Part shown: piece by piece, positions 10,846 through 23,800 of the stretch
Layout of the letters: every line of letters begins with the position of its first letter
Position numbering within the stretch: position 1 is the first letter of the stretch
From: Byssothecium circinans
Taxonomy: Eukaryota > Ascomycota > Dothideomycetes > Pleosporales > Massarinaceae
DNA length: 64,000 nt
Direction: 5' to 3'
Assembly (NCBI GenBank): GCA_010015675.1
Contig: ML976995.1
Span: 423,292 to 487,291 of the forward strand
The notes under the pieces: model-generated
Told to the model about the DNA's origin: nothing
Database searches by the model: none
The model's input: only the letters and a program-made list of their open reading frames with translations
Translations under genes and position numbers: made by a program

Positions 10846-11793
10846 CTATTGCGGCTGCCTTTTCTTCTTGTCCTTCTTAGCACGGCTGTTGGCTCCCAGA
10901 CCGATGAGCTTTAGAGCCCGATTCCCCAGTCCCCTCTCTTCTTTTGCTTCTTTTTTCGACACCGGAGTCTCCATTGCCATCTTTGGCTTAGCATGTTTGG
11001 AGTTCGGTGCAAACTTGGAGGGAGCTGCTACTTGAGGAACGTCTTGAAGGGCGTCACGGCTTTTCTTCTCCTTCTTGGTTGTCTTTCGGGTTTCAGTAGC
11101 CTGTGGCTTGCTCTTCGCAGCCACCTTGGTATTAGGACCAAACTCCACCCTCTCCGGCTGCTGAGATTGGCCCGCCCGCTGCTCTTCCTTCATTTTGTTT
11201 GCCCTCTCCCGACGAGTTTCTTCAGCCTGAATCCTCTTGCCTGCTCAAAAGTCACTTATAAATTCTTCGGTGACCTCCTCTCCGTCGGCCTCCATCTTGT
11301 CTATCAACTCATCCAGTTCTGCAGACTCTCCCGCGGACTCATTACTCTCAGGTGGAGGGACAGCGTAGTTCTCAGTAGGATTTGGATCTTTGAACATCTC
11401 CATGTTGAGCTCAGCGCCCTTGGCCCCGTTGTATAAGGCTTGGGTCATTGGTTCGCTGTTTCGGGGGTGCTCACCACAACCTGCTGAATTAAGGAGAACA
11501 CGCTCTGCGCAGCGAACTCGTACCTTTGTACGTACACCCGCAACCACCTTAAAGCGGGTGACCCACCTAGGACAGAAGATATATTCGGCTCTATCCCAGC
11601 ACCGCTTGGTCATCGGCTTGTTGCACGGCTTGCAGTGATGAGTATTACTCTTCATTGTTGTGCCGCTTCTCAAATTCTTGGTGTTAGGATCGAAACCACC
11701 ATCATTATAGTGGTTGTTGCCATATCCCGGACAAGAATACAGTTCCTTGATAAAATCTTCAGTGAGGTTTGAGCCGCCTCTACCGTGGGTCAT
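10846..11793 (-). pseudogene. Unidentified gene cut by a single in-frame TGA
   Basis: From ATG 11793 the frame is open for 182 codons (begins MTHGRGGSNLTEDFIKELY) to a TGA at 11247-11245. The same frame then continues open for 132 more codons to a stop at 10846. The first part has a Cys-rich centre (HHCKPCNKPMTKRCW and later single Cys) and an acidic C-terminal portion. The part beyond the TGA continues as highly charged, probably coiled-coil sequence (AEETRRERANKMKEEQR) and ends in a lysine-rich basic tail (RAKKDKKKRQPQ), possibly a nuclear or nucleolar signal. I found no GT..AG intron that removes the stop in frame. It may be a recent nonsense allele, a sequencing error, or a 182-residue gene with a chance open frame downstream. 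I do not recognise the family. Confidence 0.55.
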
Positions 11794-12722
11794 GATTGTG
11801 TCGGTTGGCTTTTACTGGACTAATGCCGTTGAGGGTGGTTATGTTGAAGAGTTGTAACGTGCACGAGAGACTGGTGCGACTGCGACTTATCAAACCTAAC
11901 GGGAGCCCCTTTAGCGAGGAGAGGAGGCAAGGTGGGCCCAAGAGGAGCTAGCAGAACTTCTCAAGGACAGAGTATCTCCCCAATGTAAGACAAGATAAAT
12001 CTGGTGATAGCAGCTGGCAAGACCTTCCAGAATGGTAGAAGTCTCCTTAGCGGGGAGGGGAGGGCAGGCGGGACTTCTCAACGATATCGGGAATTGTCTT
12101 TGTGAAGAAGAAGTACGCAATAAGAGTTGAAGCTTAGAGTTGTCGTGGTGGTTGTGGCGGTTTCTGTGGGTAACTGTAGAGGTGCAAGTCATTAAATAGT
12201 CATAAGAGTGCGAAAACAATGGCAGCCTGCTTAGACCGCGAAATTATGTCACCTTAACCGGTTTTCTTTAGCACGAATATCTCTTTCCCTGTGCTGGGAT
12301 AGCTCACTGTCGTCGCCGCCAGAGTACGTTTAAACGCCAACAATTATGCGTCGGAGAAGCCTGCATCTAAAAAATATCGCAAGTCTTCACTTTGGTACCT
12401 AGGTAAATCACAAGACATTCACACCTGAAGGGGAGTAAGTCTTTCCATTCCTCATGTATTGGATGACTGCTAGGAGCGATAGGCGTTTGGTTCAATGCTG
12501 GGCCCTGCCAGCCGTGTGACGTGTCACGTGTAAACGGGAATTCACACAGGGTGTTAGAGGCAGGCACGCACCCCACTATAAATAATAAAACCAAGCCTCT
12601 TTTCCTGCTCCCTTTCAACAACACACTCCTCAACAGCGCACTCCTCAACCTCAGCGCCAGCCTTCCTCTTTCACGCCAGCTACTCCACTCACAGCAACAA
12701 AAAGCGCAGACCACACGTCATA
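11794..12722. other. Divergent intergenic region, promoter of the second APH gene
   Basis: 929-bp spacer between divergent genes. A TCACGTGT E-box-like site lies near 12526-12533 and a TATA-like site near 12577. A CA/CT-rich leader (about 12600-12720) precedes the ATG. No further reading frame is supported. Confidence 0.5.
12577..12587 (+). promoter_or_regulatory. TATA-like element upstream of the second APH gene
   Basis: The sequence tataaataata stands about 140 bp before the ATG at 12723 in an otherwise GC-balanced region and is followed by a pyrimidine/CA-rich leader. This position fits a fungal core promoter; the function is inferred from position only. Confidence 0.45.
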
Positions 12723-14348
12723 ATGTTCATCCGACGCAATAAAAATGCCACAGCCACGAAACCTCATAGTTTCTTACCAAACCTCTTCCGAAAGTACCCT
12801 CAGCCGTCCACCGAAGACCCGTCACGCGTCAGCTCCTTAGTGCAACCGAAGCGCAAATTTTCCCAAGGGTTCAGCGCAAAACTGCACCTCCCAAAGTCCG
12901 CAAAGTCTGCTTCGTTAAGTACGCGCGCCTCGATCTCCAAGATTGTCAAGACCTGTAGGAGGATCTTTTCGAGAGGTTCCGAAGACTCCGGCTACGGCTC
13001 CATCTCTGAGAATGTCGACAACTCAGTCTCCAACCAAGCTCCGAAGCTTCCAACGCTACGATACCATGATTCTTCGCTTGGGCCCTCCAAACAGTACGAA
13101 TATGAGGACATAGTGCCCGATGGAGAGCATGATCGACGAGACTTCCCCGCCATCCGCGCGATGCATAGCAGTAAAATCGCTGCTGCAGTCCTGGAAGTCT
13201 TAAATCTCGACGCTGATGCAACCTGCGAAGTCATAGATCGAAAGGAAGGATCGTACCACCACGTTGTCATGCTAGCTATTCGCGAGCCAGAGCGGGACGT
13301 GCGCGAGCTCGTCCTGAGAATTCCCTCCCATGGAACCGCTGATAACTGGGAGTCCATTGACGGCTACCACCTGGAAAATGAAGCCGTCAATATGCTCTAC
13401 ATCCGCAAGAAGACCTCCATACCCATTCCCGAAGTCCTGAGCTTCGACAGCTCTGTCACCAACGCTATCGGTGCACCTTACATCCTGATGACAAGAATGC
13501 CTGGTATACCAGCGCATGATATGTGGCTTGGAAAGCCAATGATGGATGTGGAAGCAGCTGACCGCCATATTGAGTCTGAATGCCCATCTGAAGAGCTGGA
13601 AGAGAAGCGCAATACGTTCTTGCGCTCACTTGCACAGACAATGGCTCAGCTTGACCAAGTTACATTCAAGAAGATTGGCGTACCCACTTACTATCGTCTG
13701 GAGCTTAACGTTATCATATGCTGGGGTTTCGCGGGTCCTTTCCGATGGCACACACCGGAAAAAATGTTCAAAAGCTACACCATTGGTCCTTTTAAATCAT
13801 CCGTGGAGTACTACAATTCCCGACTAGACATGATTTGCGACCCGGAGGACTTCTTCAATGAGGACGACAAAGACGATGAATACTACCAATATGCTCTCGG
13901 GCTCCGCAAAGTGGTCGACATGATCGTCTCAGCGCTTCCTTCCCCGCCACCCAACATGCTCAACCCTGACACCGGCAAACCTCAAGCTGAGACCTTCGTC
14001 CTCCGTCATAACGACTTAGATACACAAAGCATTCTCGTCGACGATAACGGCAGTGTAGCAGGCATAATCGATTGGGACGGTCTTATGACCGTTCCCCGCT
14101 GTTTCGGCCCTACAGCCTTTCCCTTGTTTCTTCGCCGAGACGTGCTTCCGGACTTCTCCCTCTCCCAAGCTCCATTCTTATTATTCTCTCTTCCAAAGTA
14201 CCGAGAAGTATTTGCAGAGGAAATGGAGAAGCATACCGATGCGCGTTATACGCGCAAGTCGCTCTGGTTCGAAGCCGTTCACGCCATGCTATACGAAGAC
14301 ACGGAGCCTAAGCAGTTGGTCCAGATGCTCATGCATGAGATTGACTAG
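12723..14348 (+). CDS. APH-fold phosphotransferase-like protein, paralogue with altered catalytic motif
   Basis: Single exon, 541 residues. Like the 913-3516 protein it has a basic Ser-rich N-terminus and a C-terminal APH-type domain. Matching blocks include LRIPSHGTADNW, GAPYILMTRMPGI, KKIGVP and GIIDWDG...VPRCFGPTAFPLFLRRD. The catalytic loop reads HNDLDTQS at about residues 429-436: His429 and Asp431 are kept, but the Asn that normally closes HxDxxxxN is Ser436. That Asn usually helps bind magnesium, so activity may be weakened or lost. The protein is 326 residues shorter than its paralogue, mainly because it lacks the acidic insert and tail. A TATA-like site and a CA-rich leader precede it. 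Substrate unknown. Confidence 0.85.
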   Translation: MFIRRNKNATATKPHSFLPNLFRKYPQPSTEDPSRVSSLVQPKRKFSQGFSAKLHLPKSAKSASLSTRASISKIVKTCRRIFSRGSEDSGYGSISENVDNSVSNQAPKLPTLRYHDSSLGPSKQYEYEDIVPDGEHDRRDFPAIRAMHSSKIAAAVLEVLNLDADATCEVIDRKEGSYHHVVMLAIREPERDVRELVLRIPSHGTADNWESIDGYHLENEAVNMLYIRKKTSIPIPEVLSFDSSVTNAIGAPYILMTRMPGIPAHDMWLGKPMMDVEAADRHIESECPSEELEEKRNTFLRSLAQTMAQLDQVTFKKIGVPTYYRLELNVIICWGFAGPFRWHTPEKMFKSYTIGPFKSSVEYYNSRLDMICDPEDFFNEDDKDDEYYQYALGLRKVVDMIVSALPSPPPNMLNPDTGKPQAETFVLRHNDLDTQSILVDDNGSVAGIIDWDGLMTVPRCFGPTAFPLFLRRDVLPDFSLSQAPFLLFSLPKYREVFAEEMEKHTDARYTRKSLWFEAVHAMLYEDTEPKQLVQMLMHEID

Positions 14349-16411
14349 TGTAAGCGCCTGCCAGTTTATTCCCTTCTTTGGCGTTTGGGCCAAGGCTGGC
14401 CTTTTGCGGAGGACTTGCTGCGTGAGAAGATGACACAATTCTTCGAGGTTGACGATTGAGGAATCTTTCGTTGACCAGACACTCTCCAAGGCCCAGAGTA
14501 TTTTTTCTGCGTCCAGAATGTCGAAAAACTTGTGTCCTCACCAGCAAAGAAGGACTCATTTGAAGTGAGTCGCTCATGATACATGGACTAGCACACCGAC
14601 CGAAACAGCTCTCCTCCAGCTTCAAGCCAACCCCTACAAGACACCTTCCATGTCAGAGGACGAGATAGCGAAGGACTGGTGGCTCCCGAGCCCGGAAGAC
14701 GACATTCAGAATTGGCGAAAGACTGCTGACTCCCACGACCAGCAAAGGACATCCCAGATTGTGAAATACTCGTGGCTCCAAACACGAGCAAAGACATTCA
14801 ACCAAGCCTAAACAAATTACAAACCAGTGAAATAGCCGTTCATGGCTCTGCAATATGCAACACATCGGCTTTTGTTATGCACCTCGTTTTCTGCCCCCTC
14901 TCACAACAGATGCCACTTCGCCAACTAGCACCGGGAAATTGAACAGCCTTGCAAATAACTGAACTCATCCTCTTTTATCTTTTGCATTTTACGAAATCTG
15001 TTTCGTAGCAGGCGTTACTTCTTTATGTGTACTGTCAATATTTCTTCTCAGACAGCGAATCTAAAATGAAAAGATGATAAAAATTAAGAGAGAAAACAAA
15101 AATTCAAAAAACCAAATTACAATAAACCATGTCCTTACTTCGACGATAACGCGCCCTCCTTTCCCATGCATCGCTTCTATCCCAACAAACACCAGGACTG
15201 GGTTATCATTGAATTAAAGAGGTTTCTACCGTCGCGGTTCGCTTTCTAACTTCACGTGTTCATTCTTTCTTACCACCAGGAACCTAATTCACCCCCAGCT
15301 TCACCACTGAATCCAACAATACGAATACGAACAACTGCCATTTCCACACACTGCACAGCACCTGCCACACCCAACGAATTCAGCCGACATTACAAGGGCC
15401 TGAAGCCAACAGCACAAGCAACCATGCCCTTAATCCTTTGCACAACACCTGCCGCATCGTTTAAACACACTGGGCAATCCACACGCCACCGTAAAACCAA
15501 TTCGCTGATCACTCCAAAGGCCTAGATTCAACAATGCAAAAGCAACTGCAGCTTCTACATGATACACAATGCCAACCACAACCCACGACTCAAAAAAACA
15601 AGTGCATACACAATGAGCGCTCCTACCGCCGCAATTCTACCACGCCCACCCACCTACCAACGACAACAACCCCGCCACCACACCTCCCGGTCATCTTCCC
15701 ATCCTCTCTATCAGCACCCTCAACCTCCATTTGCATCCTACTCACCCTCCCCGCCGCCCACCAACTAACCCGCTTAGCCCCCAACCCCACCCTTCCCCGC
15801 CATCACTGGCCTCGCTCTTAGAAACATCGCCAACTCCCACGTGCCTCGCATCCATCCTAGGTCTCCTTCCGCGGAAGAACCTTGTGCTTCGTGGGAACGG
15901 AGAGTGTGACTTCTACGGTGGTATATCTTTTATGATTTGTAACTTAAGGCTTGGAATGGTGGAATGCAGGGGGTTTAAAGTGTAGCTTTAGGGTCTAGGG
16001 GGATGGCGTGAGCGGGATTGGAGGAAGTTTTTGGGGGATGGGCACGGTGGGTGGGGGCTGGCAGTGGTAATTGGTGGTGGATGTTGTGGCCTGCGCAGGC
16101 AAGGGAGAAGGGTATGATGGAGTTGGAGAAAAACCCCGTTTGAGTGAGATTACAGTGCTAAGGGAAAAGTGTCCTAGCATTTCGGCACCTAAGTGAGCCC
16201 ACGTAAGGGAAAGTTTTGCGAGACTTTAGTACGCAACTGTGTTACTTAGAAGAATGGATGTGGCAAGAGAGGGTCGGGGGTGATGGCAGATCTAGATCAG
16301 CAAGGCTTATTTTCCATCCTTAAATGGGCATACATCAAAATGTATTGTGATTTCTACTCAACGCTCAATTCCGCGGCACTGCTATCTTCAAGAGATAATA
16401 CTCAACTGTGT
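14349..16411. other. Convergent intergenic region, low-complexity
   Basis: Two kilobases between convergent genes. The segment 15256-15830 is strongly C/A-rich on the plus strand (many CCACC and CAACC motifs) and 16000-16110 is G-rich. Frames here translate to Thr/Pro-rich sequence without domain features and are read as compositional artefacts. An A/T-rich patch sits at about 15050-15130. No RNA gene was recognised. Confidence 0.4.
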
Positions 16412-18003
16412 CTAATCGTAGAACCCCAGCACCTTATTTGCCCGATCCAGCACCTCCCGCTCCCCCGGAGTCAAGCCTTCAGCATTACTATCCCACTCCT
16501 TCAATCCCATAGCTCTGCATCCCTCTTCACCTACCAAATCTTCCATATCCTCAACTTTGACGCGACCGACATGCTCGCTCTCGCCGACACCACCACCAAA
16601 GTCGGGGCTTGGGATTCCATTAACGAACTTTTCGCGCTGGAGGGCGAGGTACTTTGCGTTGTCCTCCGTTAATGGACAGGCTGGGATGTACAAGACACTG
16701 GAGTCAGATTTTCCGGAATGCGTCTTGTCGACTGCATGAATGGTATCGCAGTGCCATGCGACGTAGTCCCCTGGTCGCACGGTCGGCACGTGGATCATGG
16801 ACTTTTGCAGCTCGAGGTGGGGATGTAGCAGATGCGAGAGTTCCTGGCCGTGGCCTGGTGTTGCGCCTTGCATCCACGATGACTGTTGTGTATCCAGCTC
16901 CCAGTTCCCAGAGGTCAAGAAATCGAGCGAGCTGGATACGGCTTCTGATGCTGTTTGCGCGCCGATTTCGACGCCTCGTTTCGGACTGAAGAATGGGCGC
17001 AGTAGGTAGTATGCTGTTGCTTTTGCTAAAAGAGGGTTGACGAGCAGCGTGCCTTCGAAAGGTCCTGTGATGGAAAGCGACATCCAGCCCTGGAACATGC
17101 GGAACGCTGTGCACGCCCCCACGCCCTGGTGTAGGTCCGACACTACGGGTAGTCTACAGCTGGCCTCCCAAGGATCAAATTTTTCCCATTGTCCCTTCCA
17201 GACATTGTCGTAGACTTTTCCTAGACCGTATCCCCGTTCGTCCCATCGCTCTACGCTTCCTCCGTCGACGTGTGGGCCGAGGGCAAAGCGTGCATCGCCG
17301 GGCAGCCGCATGCGCAAGCGGTCGCAGTAGCTTATGGGATGTTTTGTGGAAATAGGCGTATGCGGCTTCGTGGAATGCCAATACGACATCAGGAAGGATT
17401 GTGTTTTCAGCATGTTGGGATGAGCGCGGGCGAGTAGCTGAGTGCGGGACCAGTAGAGTTCGAAGACCTGAGGGTTTTCGGCTGGGAAAGCTAGAGCTTT
17501 TTAGCATTGAGGCATGACGGAGGGAAATGGTCTGGCATACCTTTCGTTTGAGGGTTCTGGCGGATGTATTCGCGCAGGTCCTCCTTCCATCCCAAAGCCT
17601 CCTTTTCATCAACAACACCTCGAATCACAGCTACACCGCGCTTCCGGAGTTCTTTGCTGAACGCCTCGGGCGCATTGTCGATGTCTTTGAAGTCGATCTG
17701 TGGAATTACGTTTGAGCCTTGCTCTACGATGAGCGGTATCTCCTTGCGCAAATCCTCCAGTAAACGCTCCCATGACTGCCGAACCGCATCCTCATTCCCC
17801 TTGATCAACCGCGTCTTCAGCTCAGCGTACTCGGGTGTGAGGGGCTCAAACTCCTGCCCTGACAGCGAAGCGAACGCGTCTGAGATGTCACCCGCGCGTC
17901 TCGAGGGTTGAGTATGCGATTGGGTTTGCATAGCTGCGACGCGGGGCCATGGGAAAGCTCGTCTGGCGGGCGTTCGGAGGGTTCGAATGGCCGAGGAAAA
18001 CAT
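16412..18003 (-). CDS. DUF1479 family protein (putative 2OG-Fe(II) oxygenase-like)
   Basis: Two exons, 18003-17541 and 17490-16412, joined across a 50-nt intron (GTATGC donor, CTCTAG acceptor). Phase 1 matches and the product is 513 residues. The join restores the family-typical segment AFPAENPQVFELYWSRTQL followed by ARAHPNMLKTQSF. Candidate metal ligands are the HxD in LGPHVDGG (about H228/D230) and a distal His in DTIHAVDKTHSG (about H406), consistent with the double-stranded beta-helix fold of Fe(II)/2-oxoglutarate enzymes. DUF1479 proteins occur in bacteria (E. coli YbiU) and fungi and have no settled substrate. The N-terminus (MFSSAIRTLRTPARRAF) is Arg-rich and non-acidic, resembling a mitochondrial presequence. 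A TATA-like site lies about 70 bp upstream. Confidence 0.88.
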
Positions 18004-18072
18004 GGTGAATGACAGCGCTATTCGTGGCGTATCTGTAACAAGGGAGCTTCAACCCCAACTCATCTCTTCCTC

Positions 18073-18080
18073 ATTATATA
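18073..18080 (-). promoter_or_regulatory. TATA-like element upstream of the DUF1479 gene
   Basis: Read on the minus strand this is TATATAAT, about 70 bp before the ATG at 18003. Position and sequence fit a core promoter; not tested. Confidence 0.4.
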
Positions 18081-18841
18081 CTCGTTCCCATGCCGATGAG
18101 AGACTGGGAGTGAGAGACAGTTCCGATGGTGGTGGAGAGGCGTGATGCGTGAGGGGTGGGCCAAGATGCTTCGGATAGCTCCAAATGGGTATAGTTTCCT
18201 CTGGTGGCGCTAGGCTTGAAGGAGTCTAGATGGAGCTCGAAGATGTTGAAAGTATCATTTCCGACATCTTCCAAAGGGAGTGCCGACGCATCGAATAAGC
18301 AACGAAGGAAACAGGAGGAACTGTCTTCGTGGATTGCGAAAAGAGCTTCTCTTCCCGAAAGGAGATGGCTCGTCTGTTACTGCCGTCGAGAAAATACCCC
18401 GCCATCCCACGTTTTCCCTGGATAAAGGATAAAGGCAGGTTGAATCGACGGCCCGCTTTCTCCATTCACCGCCTTACTTGCCGTCACTTCAAACGGCAGA
18501 ACGAAGCTGGAGCTTTAGAAAAGCGAAGCTGTTACAGCAAAAAACAGTCACGGGCCAAACTAGGACCGGGTCTTCGGCTTGATGGCGCCATAGACCATCT
18601 TGGGCAGACGGGATAATCGCCCCTCAGCCAACTACGCGTAGTTAAACTGTCCAATTATGCCTCAATCGTTGTAGGGTGCGCACATGTTCGTCTGTCCTCG
18701 CCGTGTCGACACGGCCGCGGCGGGATGTTTTCCGTAGTCCAACTTCGCTCTAGTATATGAGTGCTGAACTCAGAGTCTCTTTCACAGTTGTGTCCACTAC
18801 CTCAATCTTTGGGGGGAAATTCGCTCTCCCTTCAGCTCACA
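18081..18841. other. Divergent intergenic region between DUF1479 and beta-glucosidase genes
   Basis: This stretch should carry promoters for both flanking genes. A 14-bp perfect palindrome (aactacgcgtagtt) lies near 18630-18643, and a tagtatatga TATA-like stretch lies at 18751-18760, about 90 bp before the glucosidase ATG. No reading frame here is supported. Confidence 0.4.
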
Positions 18842-20814
<1,973 letters not shown>

Positions 20815-23800
20815 ATATGAGTGGGCGGCGAGCGAGAGGAGATGCTGTGAGCAGGTGTGGCGAGGGAGTGAGGCGAAAGTACCCGATAGTCGGTATGCCT
20901 GGCAGTGCAGCACAAGAAGTCGTTCGATACAATAAAACGAGAAATGTCGCTAGAACCTGATAGACTCATCATGTCACGATGTTTTGTAAAGATGCATGCG
21001 TTCCTTGTTCATCGTGTGTACGAAAACCAAGGTAGAAAGAAGTATGCAGCTCTCGTTTCCTGTTTCTGACTCCAGACAAGGAGTCCAGGCATGTATCTTT
21101 CATTTTACGAGCGGAAAATAGCGGAGTCTTCTTTCAATCTCTCAGCCTCAGCATAACATACCACTCCCCCCAATACAATGCACCTAGTCGTCACGTCGGA
21201 CTCGGAACAAGAGCATCATTTAGCAAGATGGGTATTTTGTCGTCCAGAAGCCTATCAATCCTAATGTCTGTGCTTGCCGTCATGCATGTCACAGCGCAAG
21301 TGTGAGAGGCGGAAGCAAGTGTTTGAAAATCCGTGACAACCCCGTTGACAGTCCCGTGCAGATACCTAGGTTCACAGCTTGTCGCGCGGACGTACGTCAA
21401 CATCCGCCTGCAAGGATAGGTACCTTACCATAGCAACTCTATCTCAAAAATAGCTCTAAACTCAAACTCTAACAACACAGGCAGCAATAGTCAACCATTG
21501 GGAACCATTCCTTCGCCTCGAACACATGTTTACAAGCGTTCGCAATTAACAATCCGGGATACGCTTGCACAGTCCCCAATACCAACCCTCGCAGAGCATT
21601 CGTTATTGCCGCATGAGCCCATACCGACATGATACAAAACCTAAATACTGAAAGACACACGGCATATCTGCAACGCTGCTGCAATATCACTGCATTCCAG
21701 CAAGGAGGGTCTGCAGCCTGTCTGCACGAGACGAGAGGAGCGGTGAGCAGTATTCCATCGGCGACATGGAAGCGACTCAGAACAAAGTAGTGGCCATCTC
21801 CTTCGATCGCCGAGGAGATACGCGCTTCAAACATCTGCCATCGCGATGAAGAAGATTTGGAATGCATGTCTGTTGCCCTGTATGTACGCCTCATAATGAC
21901 CTGCATGAAGGCTTATCCTATTATTATTCTCTAGCCCCATCCATCTGCAGCGAAAGAGAAAGTGGAGTGCCTTATCTGAAAGGAGAACAACATCACCGAG
22001 GCATTATTGTATGCCTCTTTCCTAAACCCTCGACTCTCGCGAAGCACGGAGATTATCGTTCAGATCGAGGGCGACGATGCAATGCTGCTCGCCGAATCAC
22101 ATGTCGAAGATCCTGCAGGTGATCCTGATCCTGATCATAATAGTGAACGGACAAAAGTCAAGTACCATGGTACAAGGTCGTAAAGTGCAGACCCTGAATT
22201 TCGTGATATGTCTTGCCTCGCAAGTTGCAGCTGTCTTCTGTTTTTCGCTCGTCTGCTTCGCACGGAAAGAAACCTTAATTGTCAAAAACAGATCGATGCC
22301 AACCAATCAACCAACCACGCAACTCGCCAAGGTCACTCCTTCTAGAGGCTGCATATCGAACAACCACTAGAAGCCCATCGGATCCTATGCTCCGAACACC
22401 CCTCCAGCGCCACAGATGCTATTTTGAACAATTAGCGTCAGGTACTCGATAGCGTTTCCACCGTATGCATGGCAATGCAAGCCTGCAGGTAAGGCGTGAT
22501 GGCGACACCTCCACCACTGACCACTGACTCGCCACCACGCGACAACTCCACAGTCTGCCATCCACATCCACGTCTGGGGGCGACTATTCGTTATTGGGTA
22601 GTGAGGTTGCCTGAACTAGTATCGTACTGCGCAAACTTAAAATTCTTTCTTACGCACTTGCGCTCGTGGTAGCCCTGTCCAGCCCATTGCTGACGCTAAC
22701 GCTAATCCCGCAACACTACTTGCGTTTCAGGGCCCTGGCTTTTTTGGCTGCTCATCTCGTGGATCGTGATGGGCTTTTGATTTGACCTGGGATGGATGCT
22801 TGGAGGTCTGGATTGTAGGGATACGTTGGTGTCGTCGCCTTTGCCTGCAGATGTAATCGCCTTGCGTTCGTATCGGTATCACTCTGATTAATGATCGGCT
22901 TGGTTGGGCATGAAGGAGGATGTGAGACGAGGAGATAGGCACCGTACAAACCGGATATGATTTTCTTGTTGCAGTATGGTGGACAATGAGAGAAGATGGA
23001 ATACGTCGTCGGCGAATGTGTTTGATGCTTAATGGGTTAATGTGTAGCGCTCCCCGCGCCTAGCCGCATCGTCCTCGCAAAAGAGGGAAGATGCTCGTCT
23101 TGTCCTCCCTCTTGCCTTCCATCATCCATGTACAATGCGCCCTCCTTGCCCAGTAGTCATCGCGTTTCTCACGAGGAAAAATAAACTTTCCATGACCTGC
23201 AGTGGGATTTGCAGCTAGAGCGATAGTGCGACGGGGGATCTCCTTGGGCGGCAAACTTTGGGCAGCTAACTAGTGATTAAGGTGGAAGAAAAAATTCAGA
23301 CAGCCGCGCCGGAGACCCTCGAATTCCGTGACAAGACATTGATAATGATGTGGTGGCTTGAGCGAGCAGAGCAGTAGGGCGGAAGATGCAACGGGTAAAG
23401 AAGGGGTTTTGTGGATTATTTGGGGTCGCTCGGCACTTGGTGGTGCTATTATTGATCAATGGTTCGCAGGTAGTTCGTGTGACGCCCGACGAAAAAGCAA
23501 GGTCAAGCGGTTATTCTACTATGCATAGAACTACTACCTCAAGGCTCAGTTATCAATAACCGGTGGTTCCGGTAATACGGTCCCAATTACGCCACACAAT
23601 AGTTGGAAGACTTTGGTAACAGAGGAACTTCGCGTGTGGTGAGAATTAGTTAGAATACGCGTACCGGCAGTGGCACGGTTGATATAGCGTCAGCGTCAGT
23701 GCGTGTCCTGCTTCCAGAGAAGTTCAGGTCCCGTCGTTTTAGAAGAAGGAAGGGCCAAGCGTTCTGTATGGGGAAGTACGTCCGTGTACTGGCGGGAGCG

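Noticed and set aside
11245..11247. Selenocysteine or efficient programmed readthrough at the in-frame TGA
   Set aside because: Ascomycete fungi lack selenocysteine insertion as far as is known, and the downstream bases do not fit the strong CTA-type readthrough context. A mutation or base error is simpler.
15256..15821. Plus-strand frames giving Thr/Pro/His-rich peptides
   Set aside because: The region is C/A-rich low-complexity DNA with several frames open at once, which is compositional and not evidence of a gene.
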